From an uncultured Bryobacterales bacterium (lineage in GTDB: Bacteria; Acidobacteriota; Terriglobia; Bryobacterales; UBA6623): a DNA stretch of 64,000 nt. The stretch is from the NCBI GenBank assembly GCA_951813065.1, contig CATOTH010000002.1, positions 806,001-870,000 on the forward strand, in the 5' to 3' direction. The translations under genes were made by a program, and so were the position numbers. Positions 44,513-53,338 of this stretch are shown in pieces (position 1 is the stretch's first letter; each line of letters starts with the position of its first letter). Below the pieces are notes generated by a model. It was given only the letters and a program-made list of their open reading frames with translations. It was not told the origin of the DNA and did no database searches.

Positions 44513-45505
44513 ATGCCACGTACCAACAGGCCTCCGTCCGGTCCCGGCCTTGGCGCCCTTGCCGCACAGCTGGTGCAGCAAGACGACGAGGGCAGGGGCA
44601 TTCCCACTCGGCGTCTCGGGCGCACTGGAGAACAAGTATCCATCCTGTGCGTCGGGGGCGCGCACCTCGGTCGTGTTGCGCTGGACGAGAGCGAGGCGCA
44701 GGCGACCAGGCTCGCGCATGCCGCCGTTGACAACGGGGTCTTTTTCTGGGACAACGCCTGGGCCTACCACAACGGCTACGCCGAGGAGTTCATGGGCAAG
44801 GCCCTCAAGGGCCGCCGGGACCAGGTCTTCCTGATGACCAAGAATTCCGGACGCGACGAGGCCTTCTCCCGCCAATGCCTCGACGACAGCTTGCGTCGGC
44901 TGCAGACGGACCGGATCGACCTATGGCAGTTCCATGAGGCCAACTACGACAACGACCCTGAGTGGATCTTCGACCGAGGCGGTCTCAAGTTCGCGCTGGA
45001 AGCGCAGAAGGCTGGCAAGGTGCGCTATATCGGCTTCACTGGCCACAAGCACCCGGGCATTCACGTCAAGATGCTGAACAAGGGCTACGAATGGGCGTCG
45101 TCGCAAATGCCGATCAACCCCATGGACCACTTCTACCGCTCGTTCGAGAAGGAGGTCGTGCCGTTGTGTCTTGCCAAGGATGTCGGCGTCATCGGCATGA
45201 AATGCCTGGGAGGCGGACCTCGCGAAGCCGAGATCCCGACCGAGACCAAGGTGACCGCCGAGATGTGCGTGCGCTGGGCGCTGAGTCTGCCGGTTTCCTC
45301 GATCGTTCGCGGCTATCTCTCGATGGACCAATTGATGGCGGACGTGAAGATCGCACGCGGTTTCCGGCCGCTGGGCGTGGAGGAGCGTGAGGAGATCATG
45401 GCCCTGGCCGAGCCGGTGGCGGGCGACGGCCGGCACGAGCACTTCAAGTCGACCCAGCGCTACGACAGCCCGATCTATCGGAAGATGCACGGATTCGAGG
45501 CCTGA
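44513..45505 (+). CDS. Aldo/keto reductase
   Basis: A 330-residue NAD(P)H-dependent reductase with a (beta/alpha)8 fold. The catalytic tetrad is visible: Asp in FFWDNAWAY, Tyr in the same stretch, Lys in VFLMTKN and His in LWQFHE. The conserved substrate-side GKVRYIGFTGHKHPG follows. A GTG two codons earlier is an alternative start. TATACT at about 44500-44505 would give a leaderless message. The substrate is unknown. Confidence 0.9.
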   Translation: MPRTNRPPSGPGLGALAAQLVQQDDEGRGIPTRRLGRTGEQVSILCVGGAHLGRVALDESEAQATRLAHAAVDNGVFFWDNAWAYHNGYAEEFMGKALKGRRDQVFLMTKNSGRDEAFSRQCLDDSLRRLQTDRIDLWQFHEANYDNDPEWIFDRGGLKFALEAQKAGKVRYIGFTGHKHPGIHVKMLNKGYEWASSQMPINPMDHFYRSFEKEVVPLCLAKDVGVIGMKCLGGGPREAEIPTETKVTAEMCVRWALSLPVSSIVRGYLSMDQLMADVKIARGFRPLGVEEREEIMALAEPVAGDGRHEHFKSTQRYDSPIYRKMHGFEA

Positions 45506-45520
45506 CTCCGCCGGCGTCCG

Positions 45521-46579
45521 CTAGGCGCCAGGGCGAACCGTGTCTCCCGCCAACCCCCAGAAATCCTCCACGTAGTACGAGGACAACACGTTTCCAAACA
45601 GGAAACAGTTGTTCTTGCATTCGGGCACTTCGCCGTAGAGTTTGCGCCCACGCTCAAACGCTGCCGAGATCGAGCCGTCCTGCAGTACGTTACCAGCGAT
45701 CTTGCGGAGCACCTCGCAAGGGTAGAATATGTCCCCGTTCGGATAGATTCTGGGAAACATCGTGGGATAGCACTTGAACTCCTCGAACAGGAGCAGCGTG
45801 CGCAAGAGCTTTGGCGTGCCATTGATCCGAACCCTGTTCTTTTTGCGGGCCGCGATCAGGCGCTCCACGAAATCCCGGTAGCGCGGATCCCGGAGGTAGG
45901 CGAAGTTCGGGAACTTGCCGTTGGTCTGAGCCGACTGCACGGAGAAGACGAAGCCGTGCTCCGCGCAGAATTCCAGGATTCGCTCGGCCTCGGCGAGGTT
46001 CCACTGCTCGAGCACGCACGAGACGGTGATCGCCTGTGGCGGCAGGATTTCACGCGCCATCATCAAGTTGTCGATCACCTGCGGGACGGCTGCGGATTTG
46101 GACAAGGCCTCGGAGGGGTCGTGGCTGATGGCGTCCAGGCTACAAACGAGACCGTTCAGGTACGGCAACATCTCCCGGCGCTGGTCCAGCAGCACGCCAT
46201 TGGTCACCATCAGCACCGAGCGGAAGCCGACCTCCGTGCGAGAGGCGATGACCAATTCCTCGATGTCTGGGCGGACGGTGCATTCGCCGCCTGTGATGAG
46301 CATCGTGTCGACGTCTTTGCGTATGTTGTGGAAGAGCTTGACCGTAGCGGACGTGCCAAGCTCCTCGCTGAAGACTTCCGGGTTCTTCTGTGTGCAGTAG
46401 GAGCAGTCCAGGTTGCACTTGTGGGTGGCGTAGAAGATGGCGGAATACGGAACGACCACGCTCGAGCCGAGCACCCGCCTGCGATAGAGATTCCCGGCGT
46501 AGGCCTTGAGGTTCTTGAGGACGAACGGATAGTTCGCGACCAATCCTCGCAGCAGCCGGTGCTGGTCCTGTCGGGCCAT
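45521..46579 (-). CDS. Radical SAM protein of unknown function
   Basis: A 352-residue radical SAM enzyme. The cluster-binding cysteines are C55, C59 and C62 in HKCNLDCSYC, with the SAM-binding glycine stretch TMLITGGECTVRP after it. C-terminal cysteines near FKCYPTMF, FYPCEVLRK and CKNNCF look SPASM-like, probably holding a second cluster. No precursor peptide gene is seen beside it. It is convergent with the aldo/keto reductase. The motif differs from sulfatase-maturing enzymes. Product unknown. Confidence 0.82.
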   Translation of the reverse strand: MARQDQHRLLRGLVANYPFVLKNLKAYAGNLYRRRVLGSSVVVPYSAIFYATHKCNLDCSYCTQKNPEVFSEELGTSATVKLFHNIRKDVDTMLITGGECTVRPDIEELVIASRTEVGFRSVLMVTNGVLLDQRREMLPYLNGLVCSLDAISHDPSEALSKSAAVPQVIDNLMMAREILPPQAITVSCVLEQWNLAEAERILEFCAEHGFVFSVQSAQTNGKFPNFAYLRDPRYRDFVERLIAARKKNRVRINGTPKLLRTLLLFEEFKCYPTMFPRIYPNGDIFYPCEVLRKIAGNVLQDGSISAAFERGRKLYGEVPECKNNCFLFGNVLSSYYVEDFWGLAGDTVRPGA

Positions 46580-46731
46580 CCGCGTGCCGACTTCCGAGTG
46601 TAGCGGACGCGTCGTCCGGTCCTGCAGCGTTGCCGCTGACCTTGTCTCGGGGCCCCGGTCGGGCGAGGCCGAGGAGCGATACAATTGGGGAGCGGCTAGC
46701 GATTTGTCCAGCTTGCGCAAGCTCCCGTTTC

Positions 46732-48075
46732 ATGGCCTTGAAGCTATTCGGTACCGACGGAATCCGCGGTCGTTACGGGAGCTACCCACTCGACGAGAGC
46801 ACGCTGTACGCGATCGGATTGGCTCTCGCCGGCCACATTTCCAAGACTCGTCGGCCTAGCGTCCTCATCGGGATGGACACCCGGGAGTCGGGCGAAGCGA
46901 TAGTCCAACTGCTCGCCGCAGGTTTGCGGGAAGGCGGATCCGAGCGCGAGTTCGCTGGAGTCGTGCCGACGCCGGCCATCGCCCATGCGACTCGGCAGGG
47001 AGACCACTCCCTGGGGGTCGTCGTGTCCGCGTCGCACAACCCATTCGAGGACAATGGCGTCAAGATTTTCGGGCCGTTCGGGTACAAGCTGGACGAGGAG
47101 ACCGAGGCCAAGATCGAGAAGAGGATCGGCGACGCGCTCGGGAACGGTGTTTCGCCCGCGCGGGAAGAACTGGGGGAGGACTCGGAGATCGCTCTGGACT
47201 ACGTGCGGCACTTGGTGCGAGCCGCCGAATTGCCGCCAGCCGCGAGGAACCTGCGCTTCGTCGTCGATTGCGCGAACGGCGCGGCGGCTGGGATCGCTCC
47301 GATCATCTTTGAAGCGCTTGGTGCCGACGTCAATTTCATCTCCTGCGACCCGAACGGCCGGAACATCAACCAGGACTGCGGCGCCTTGCATCTCGACCGT
47401 CTGTCCACGGAAGTGGTGGCCAGCGGAGCCGACTTCGGAGCCGCGCTTGACGGGGACGGCGATCGATGCCTGTTCGTCGACGAGCGGGGCGAGCCGCTCG
47501 ACGGCGACAACGTCCTGCTAGCCGCCGCCACGGCGCTGAAGGCGCGGGGCCTGCTGCACGACAACCTCGTCGTAGCGACGGTGATGTCCAACTTGGGTCT
47601 TGAAATGGCCCTGCAAAAGGAAGGCATTCGCTTGAAGCGGACTGCGGTCGGCGACAAGCACGTCATGCACGAGATGCTGTGCTCCGGCTCGACTCTCGGC
47701 GGGGAGCAGTCGGGCCACACGATCTTCAGCGATTTCTCGACTACCGGCGACGGCCTGCTCACGCTCCTGGTGGTGCTTCGCATCCTGGGCGAGGAGCGCG
47801 TGCCCTGCAGCGAAGTGCGCAAGCGCCTGCGGGTGTTTCCGCAGAAGTTGATCAGCCTGAGGGTGCGGGAGCGGGTCCCGTTGGATCAGCTGCCGGAGAT
47901 CCGCCAGGCGATTGCGGAACGGGAACTTGAACTGGCTGGGCGCGGACGGGTCATCATCCGGTATTCGGGGACGGAGCCGCTCGTGCGGGTCATGGTCGAG
48001 GCGGAGCGATTCGAGGATGTGATGAGGCACTGCACCGACATCGCGAACCTGTTCCAGAAGCATCTCGGGGAATGA
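46732..48075 (+). CDS. glmM: Phosphoglucosamine mutase GlmM
   Basis: A 447-residue enzyme converting glucosamine-6-phosphate to glucosamine-1-phosphate for UDP-GlcNAc and cell-wall synthesis. The phosphoserine is Ser101 in VSASHNPFEDNGVK. The metal-binding loop is DGDGDRCLF and the sugar-binding segment is GEQSGHTIF. The N-terminus starts LFGTDGIRG, the usual family opening, at the ATG at 46732. A TACAAT box at 46681-46686 is a possible -10. It overlaps the next gene by four bases. Confidence 0.96.
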   Translation: MALKLFGTDGIRGRYGSYPLDESTLYAIGLALAGHISKTRRPSVLIGMDTRESGEAIVQLLAAGLREGGSEREFAGVVPTPAIAHATRQGDHSLGVVVSASHNPFEDNGVKIFGPFGYKLDEETEAKIEKRIGDALGNGVSPAREELGEDSEIALDYVRHLVRAAELPPAARNLRFVVDCANGAAAGIAPIIFEALGADVNFISCDPNGRNINQDCGALHLDRLSTEVVASGADFGAALDGDGDRCLFVDERGEPLDGDNVLLAAATALKARGLLHDNLVVATVMSNLGLEMALQKEGIRLKRTAVGDKHVMHEMLCSGSTLGGEQSGHTIFSDFSTTGDGLLTLLVVLRILGEERVPCSEVRKRLRVFPQKLISLRVRERVPLDQLPEIRQAIAERELELAGRGRVIIRYSGTEPLVRVMVEAERFEDVMRHCTDIANLFQKHLGE

Positions 48076-48776
48076 GCGATCGGCGCCTGTCGCCGGAGAT
48101 CCGGCGCGCCGACCCGACGCTTGGTGCGACGGGGCCGGGGAGCAGCTTCCTGGCGCCCCTGTCGGTCGTGCCGTCCCTGCTCGCTCGCCTTCGCTTGCTG
48201 CGCAGGAGACGCGGCTGGCAGATAGTCCGCCTCGCACTGCTGGCGGGTGCGGTCTTGACCGCATTGGCTGCCCCGGGATGGTGGAAGGCACTCGCGGCGG
48301 TTCCAGCCGCTCTGGGAGCATTGCTGCGCCGGACTCGCGATCCCGACAGGGAGCGGCGGATCCAGCGGATTCACCGAGCCGAATACCTGCTGAATGGTGG
48401 CGAATGGCGGAAGGCGGAGAAGACTGGTCCGCCTGCGGCCGCGTACCTGCTGCTGCGAGATGTGCACTTGATGGTAGTGCCGCGAGCGAGCGGCAGTGAC
48501 GTCGATGCGGCAGTCCGGGTCGATGCAATCGCGGCGATCCTAGTCGACGGAGTCCCCTACCGGCCCGTGTATGTTTCCGAAGCGAAGCAACCGCCCGTGA
48601 GAGAAAAGCAAGTCGACCGCCACGCGGTCTCGGAACTGGTGCTGGACCTAAGCGCCGGTGATTCCTGGCGGTTCCGCTACCGGGGGCCTTTCGCGAAGCA
48701 CATGGCCGAGACCGCCGCTCACGCGATCTACAGCGTGCGAGCCGCGTTCGCGGCGTCACCGGGCATCAGCCGCTAG
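48072..48776 (+). CDS. Membrane protein of unknown function downstream of glmM
   Basis: A 234-residue protein not recognised. An N-terminal cytoplasmic region is followed by two close hydrophobic segments (IVRLALLAGAVLTALAA, WWKALAAVPAALGALL), then a soluble domain of about 140 residues with beta-rich stretches (AYLLLRDVHLMVVPR, WRFRYRGPFAKHM). It is coupled to glmM by ATGA and its 3' end overlaps convergent ftsK by 11 bases. Confidence 0.6.
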   Translation: MSDRRLSPEIRRADPTLGATGPGSSFLAPLSVVPSLLARLRLLRRRRGWQIVRLALLAGAVLTALAAPGWWKALAAVPAALGALLRRTRDPDRERRIQRIHRAEYLLNGGEWRKAEKTGPPAAAYLLLRDVHLMVVPRASGSDVDAAVRVDAIAAILVDGVPYRPVYVSEAKQPPVREKQVDRHAVSELVLDLSAGDSWRFRYRGPFAKHMAETAAHAIYSVRAAFAASPGISR

Positions 48777-51102
48777 CGACCTCGTCGAGCCAATCCGGCC
48801 GTTTCAGCACCTCGCGGGGACGGCTGCCGTCGGGTGGCCCGATGATGCCGTCCTTCTCCATGGCGTCCAGAATCCGCGCAGCCCTGCCGTATCCGAGCCT
48901 CAGTCTTCGCTGCAGGGTCGACGTCGAGGCTTTGCCCATCTCCAGCACAAGCTGGACGGCATCCCTGTACATCGGATCGTCGAAGGCACCCTCGTCAACG
49001 CCGTCGGACTCCTCCGACTCGCCTTCCGGCGATTCGAGGTAGTCGTTTTCGTACTCGGGACTTGCCTGCTCCTTCCAGTGCGACATGATCGCCTCGATCT
49101 CGTCCTCGGAGACGAGCGGGCCGTGCAATCGCCTCATGCGGGGGGCGCCTGGCGGTAGGAAGAGCATGTCGCCCTTGCCGAGAAGGGACTCGGCTCCCAT
49201 GGAGTCGAGGATCGTCCGGGAATCCACACGCGTAGCGAGCAGGAATGACAGGCGGGCGGGGATATTGGCCTTGATGAGGCCCGTGATCACGTCAACGCTG
49301 GGCCGTTGCGTCGCGAGGAGCAAATGAATGCCCACCGCCCGGGCCATCTGCGCCAAGCGCTGGATGGACTCCTCGACCTGGCGCCCCGCGAGCATCATCA
49401 GGTCGGCAAGCTCGTCAACGATCACGACAATGTAGGGCAGCTTTTCCAGATCGCCGTCCCTGTCCGCCGCGCTTGACGAGTTCTTGAGCTGCTCGACCTT
49501 TTCGTTGAACTGCCCGATGTTCCGCACTCCGTGCAGCGCCAGCAGTTGCAGCCGCCTGTCCATCTCGCGGGTTGCGTTCTTCAGTGCGTTCGTGGCCTTC
49601 TTCATGTCGGTAATGACAGGAGTGAGGAGATGCGGGACATCCCGATAGAGGGCGAGTTCGACGGTCTTCGGGTCGACGAGGATGAAGCGGACATCTTCCG
49701 GCGTGGCCCGCAGGAGGATGGACATGACCACACAGTTCACCATCACGCTCTTGCCGGATCCGGTCTGTCCGGCGACAAGCAGGTGCGGCATCCCGGCAAG
49801 GTCCGCGCAATGGATCTTGCCATTGATGTCCTTGCCGAGGGCGAAGGTGAGAATGGACTTGGACTGGCGGAAAATCGCCGAGTCGACCACTTCCCGCAGG
49901 GAGATGACCTCCCGATTGACATTCGGCACTTCGATGCCCACGGTCGGCTTGCCGGGGATGCGCTCGACGAGGATCGACTCGCACTCCAGGGCCAGGCACA
50001 GGTCCTCGGAGAGATTGGTAATCCGGCTGACCTTCACGCCCCTGTCGGGCTTGAACTCGAACGTCGTCACCACGGGTCCGGGGTTGATCTGGTTGATGGT
50101 GCCGTGGACGCCGAATTCCTCGAGCTTCTCGATAATCTGACGCGACCGTTCCTGCAACTGGGCTTCGTCGTAGGACTCCCTCCCGAACGGAGCGTTGAGC
50201 AGCGATGTCTCCGGCAGCTTGTACTGCTGCCTCCGCGCGCGCTTGCGAAAGCCGCTGACCTCCGACGGAGCCAGCCGCTCTGTTTCGCCTTCGGCCAGCC
50301 CGCCCAGCACGGCGCCCGCCGATTCGTCCTCGTAGGGCACGATTGGCGGGGACGGGAGCGGATCGAGCCCGGGGTCCGTCTCCCCCGGTTCCGCCCAGGG
50401 CGGATCCTGGAGGGCTGGAGGTGGAGGCGGAGGGGTGATCACCGGGATCGACGGCGGGTCCGGTGCGGACGCGTTCGTGCCCTCTGGGGAGTCCGGCTCC
50501 GATTCCACGGCGGCTTCGGTTGCAGGAACCTCGTCGCTTGACTCTTCGCCCTTCCGCCGACGAACGATGTCGCTTAGCTGCCATGGGGTCAACAGGTACA
50601 GGCTGACAGCCGTGCTCGCCACCATCAGCAGAATCGTTCCGCCGAAGTTCAGCACAGAAATCAGCTTGTCGAGAAGCACCTTTCCGGCGGTTCCGCCAGC
50701 CCAGACCGTTGAATTCCAGCGCGCCGGGAGCAGGTCCCTGACATCCCCGTCGATCAGTTGCAGGGTGCAGCACAGTACCAGCATCAGGAGGGCGCTCCCC
50801 ACGGTGGCTTGGCCCATGGGAACCTTCGCGTGGTGCCGGACCTTGCTCCAGCCGGCCACCAGCAGCCATGCGGGCAACACGAATCCAGCCAGGCCGAACG
50901 ATTGCAGGACCAAGTCCGCGGCGAAGGCCCCGGGAAACCCCATCCAGTTCGCCGCCTGATCGGCGTTCGCAGCCACGTTCAGGGACGGGTCGCCCGGCGA
51001 GTAGGTAAACAAGCTGAGGAGAAGCCCGACAGCGAGAAGAAGCAGGAGAATGCCCTTGATCTCGTTCAGCCGTGGGTTGTCAAGGAGGAGTCTGACCTTC
51101 AT
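48766..51102 (-). CDS. ftsK: DNA translocase FtsK/SpoIIIE
   Basis: A 778-residue motor that moves chromosome termini through the division septum and aligns dif sites. The N-terminal part has four membrane segments, followed by a proline/acid-rich linker of about 130 residues, much shorter than in Escherichia coli. The ATPase has Walker A in GQTGSGKSVMVN (around residue 440) and Walker B in IVVIVDELADLMM. The C-terminal gamma winged helix (VLEMGKASTSTLQRRLRLGY) would recognise KOPS-type sites. It is co-translated with uppP. Confidence 0.96.
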   Translation of the reverse strand: MKVRLLLDNPRLNEIKGILLLLLAVGLLLSLFTYSPGDPSLNVAANADQAANWMGFPGAFAADLVLQSFGLAGFVLPAWLLVAGWSKVRHHAKVPMGQATVGSALLMLVLCCTLQLIDGDVRDLLPARWNSTVWAGGTAGKVLLDKLISVLNFGGTILLMVASTAVSLYLLTPWQLSDIVRRRKGEESSDEVPATEAAVESEPDSPEGTNASAPDPPSIPVITPPPPPPALQDPPWAEPGETDPGLDPLPSPPIVPYEDESAGAVLGGLAEGETERLAPSEVSGFRKRARRQQYKLPETSLLNAPFGRESYDEAQLQERSRQIIEKLEEFGVHGTINQINPGPVVTTFEFKPDRGVKVSRITNLSEDLCLALECESILVERIPGKPTVGIEVPNVNREVISLREVVDSAIFRQSKSILTFALGKDINGKIHCADLAGMPHLLVAGQTGSGKSVMVNCVVMSILLRATPEDVRFILVDPKTVELALYRDVPHLLTPVITDMKKATNALKNATREMDRRLQLLALHGVRNIGQFNEKVEQLKNSSSAADRDGDLEKLPYIVVIVDELADLMMLAGRQVEESIQRLAQMARAVGIHLLLATQRPSVDVITGLIKANIPARLSFLLATRVDSRTILDSMGAESLLGKGDMLFLPPGAPRMRRLHGPLVSEDEIEAIMSHWKEQASPEYENDYLESPEGESEESDGVDEGAFDDPMYRDAVQLVLEMGKASTSTLQRRLRLGYGRAARILDAMEKDGIIGPPDGSRPREVLKRPDWLDEVASG

Positions 51103-51971
51103 TCGCCCTGGATGAATTCAGCCAGCAAAGCCAATTCCCCGTCTGTGCCGGCAAGCAATAGAACAAGTATCCCAAACGCCCAGCGGTAGTACACGAAGGG
51201 TGCCATGGTAGCGTGCTGCAGATAGCGCAGGAAGAGGGTGATGACGCCGTATCCCGCCACAGCGCTGACAAGGACGCCCAGGCCCAGTGGCAGGTACTCG
51301 ACCGCCTGTCCGGAAGCCCCTCCGACGGTGTCCAAGCCGGTCTTGAGCGCCGCACCGGCCACGATTGGCATCGCCAGCAAGAACGAGAAGCGGGCCGCAG
51401 CCTGGCGCTCGAGGCCGAGCAGCAACGCGACCGCGATGGTAGCGCCGGCCCTGGAAGTGCCGGGAACCAGGGCGAGCGCCTGGGCGCAGCCGATCAGCAG
51501 GCAGCTGCCCAAGGAGAGATCACCCACGCCCTTGTCCTGGCGGGCGTTTCGATCTGCCCACCAGATGACGCAACCCACGCCGATGAGCATTGTTGCGATC
51601 ACGGCGGGACTGCGCAAGTGGGCTTCGATGGTGTCTTGGAACGCCATGCCCGCGCAGGCGGCCGGAACTGTGGCCGCGGCCAGAAACCAGAGCAGGCGCG
51701 GGTTCCCGTCCAGGTCCCGATCTGGATGGTTCGGGGTAGGCTGCCGCATTCTCAGTCCGACCGCTGAGCCCAGGATGCGCACCCAAGTCCCTGCGAAATA
51801 GGCAGTCAGCGCCAGCAGGGTTCCGAAATGCAGCGCGACATCGAAAAACAGCCCCGGGTCCTCCCAGTCCAGCAACCAGCGGACCAACACGAGATGGGCA
51901 GAGCTGCTGATGGGCAGGAACTCGGTGAGCGCTTGGACCAGCGCCAGGATCGCAACTTGAACGAGATTCAT
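51099..51971 (-). CDS. uppP: Undecaprenyl-diphosphatase UppP
   Basis: A 290-residue inner-membrane phosphatase (BacA type) that regenerates undecaprenyl phosphate, the carrier for peptidoglycan and glycan synthesis. The two family motifs are present: ALTEFLPISSSAHLVL near the N-terminus and ALVPGTSRAGATIA in the second half. About eight membrane segments. The gene overlaps ftsK by four bases. Confidence 0.95.
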   Translation of the reverse strand: MNLVQVAILALVQALTEFLPISSSAHLVLVRWLLDWEDPGLFFDVALHFGTLLALTAYFAGTWVRILGSAVGLRMRQPTPNHPDRDLDGNPRLLWFLAAATVPAACAGMAFQDTIEAHLRSPAVIATMLIGVGCVIWWADRNARQDKGVGDLSLGSCLLIGCAQALALVPGTSRAGATIAVALLLGLERQAAARFSFLLAMPIVAGAALKTGLDTVGGASGQAVEYLPLGLGVLVSAVAGYGVITLFLRYLQHATMAPFVYYRWAFGILVLLLAGTDGELALLAEFIQGE

Positions 51972-52038
51972 TGCCGGGCTGGCTAGGTCCGCCGCCCCCG
52001 AGCGCGCTCGTGCCGGCGGATAACGCGAAGGCCGTCAG

Positions 52039-53310
52039 TCACGCGGCGAGCCCGAAAGCGCTGACTAGATTTCCCGAGGAATCGAACGGCAGTTCGACGG
52101 CGGGGCCCAGCACGCGAATCGAAGGGTTGGCCTTGAGTTCGGGGAGCAGGTTCTCGCTGACGAGGAGGTGCCCGAGTTCGAGCGTGTTGCGGATCCACAC
52201 CAGCGTGCAGTCGCCCGTATCGAGCTTTCCGCAAGTCGGCAGGACGCGTTCGACGCATTCCCGATCGGTTGCGTAGTGCAGCGGAGTGAAACCCGGGGAC
52301 GTGGCGGAGGCGGTGAGCGCGTTGACCCAGGTTGCCTGAAAGTCGACTTGCTCGACGAGCCTGTCGTGGACGATATCCGCCATGCCCATTCCGATCGCGT
52401 TGCCATATGTGTTTCCTGACAAGTCGCGGATGAAGATGCGATGCACTGTTGGCACCCCGTTCCAGCCATTCGGCCCGTTGTCGCCGCCGCGGTTCACCAC
52501 CTTGGTGTCCATGCCGGCGCCGCTGATGTTCTTTCCGATTTCATCGAGGACAAGGAGATCGACCTCCTGCACCGGGATATTCGGCTTCCAGGACTTGACG
52601 AGGCGCAGCAGCTCTTCCTCCTGCTCCGCCATGCCGTCCGCTCCGAGGGCGCGGACGCCAGCGGTGTTGTGGTGGGCGTCTTCGAGGATCGCCAAGCCGC
52701 CGAGCATCTTTCCGGTCCCGAGCATCGTGGCACCCACGCTCCGAATGACACGCTCCATGCCGATCCGGAGTGCCCAGCTGTGGTACCGCTTGGCACCTCC
52801 CCACTTCCCGAGGCCGATGGCCATCATCTTGTGGATACCGCTCTCGAGGGCACCTTCGAAGTCCGTGTGCCATTTCACCCGGCCGCACAGCATGACGCCG
52901 TCGCTCTCGAAGGCCCGGCGGTCCATCGACACGGCGATTCCTTCCGGAGTCGTGCCAATCTGCACGACCTCCAGCGAGCTTTCCACGGGCACTCCCATGG
53001 AGGCCTGGTCGATGCCGTAGTGCGCCAGCACCTCCGCTTGCCCCTGCGCTGTGGCAGCCCCATGGCTGCCCATGACCGGGACGATAAACGGCTCCACCCC
53101 CCGCGACTTCCAAAAGTCCACGACCGCCCGGGCGATCATGTCCATGTTGCGGATCCCGCGGCTACCGACACCGATGGCGATGCGGCTCCCGCGGCTCACG
53201 CGCCCAGCCCACGGTGCGTCGTCCATCTGCTGACGCACGGCTGCCGAGACGTCGGGCAGGGAACGGTCCGGGAACTCCTGATGAACGGGTAGGAGCTTCT
53301 GGATCCGCAT
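52039..53310 (-). CDS. Lactate-racemase-like (LarA N-terminal domain) protein
   Basis: A 423-residue protein with the LarA/DUF2088-type architecture: SRIAIGVGSRGIRNMDMIA at the start of a Rossmann-like lobe, then PVMGSHGAATAQGQAEVL with the histidine region, and DLLVLDEIGKNISGAGMDT. Real lactate racemase needs a nickel-pincer cofactor and the larB/C/E genes, none of which is beside it. A different epimerase or a related dehydratase is possible. The ATG at 53310 begins the conserved domain. Confidence 0.7.
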   Translation of the reverse strand: MRIQKLLPVHQEFPDRSLPDVSAAVRQQMDDAPWAGRVSRGSRIAIGVGSRGIRNMDMIARAVVDFWKSRGVEPFIVPVMGSHGAATAQGQAEVLAHYGIDQASMGVPVESSLEVVQIGTTPEGIAVSMDRRAFESDGVMLCGRVKWHTDFEGALESGIHKMMAIGLGKWGGAKRYHSWALRIGMERVIRSVGATMLGTGKMLGGLAILEDAHHNTAGVRALGADGMAEQEEELLRLVKSWKPNIPVQEVDLLVLDEIGKNISGAGMDTKVVNRGGDNGPNGWNGVPTVHRIFIRDLSGNTYGNAIGMGMADIVHDRLVEQVDFQATWVNALTASATSPGFTPLHYATDRECVERVLPTCGKLDTGDCTLVWIRNTLELGHLLVSENLLPELKANPSIRVLGPAVELPFDSSGNLVSAFGLAA

Positions 53311-53338
53311 GGTTCTCGATTTTCGGGCCCGCCGCGGC

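Noticed and set aside
45521..46579. Radical SAM protein as a sulfatase maturase for the sulfatase at 13148
   Set aside because: The cysteine motif and surrounding residues do not match the anaerobic sulfatase-maturing enzymes, and the genes are 30 kb apart.
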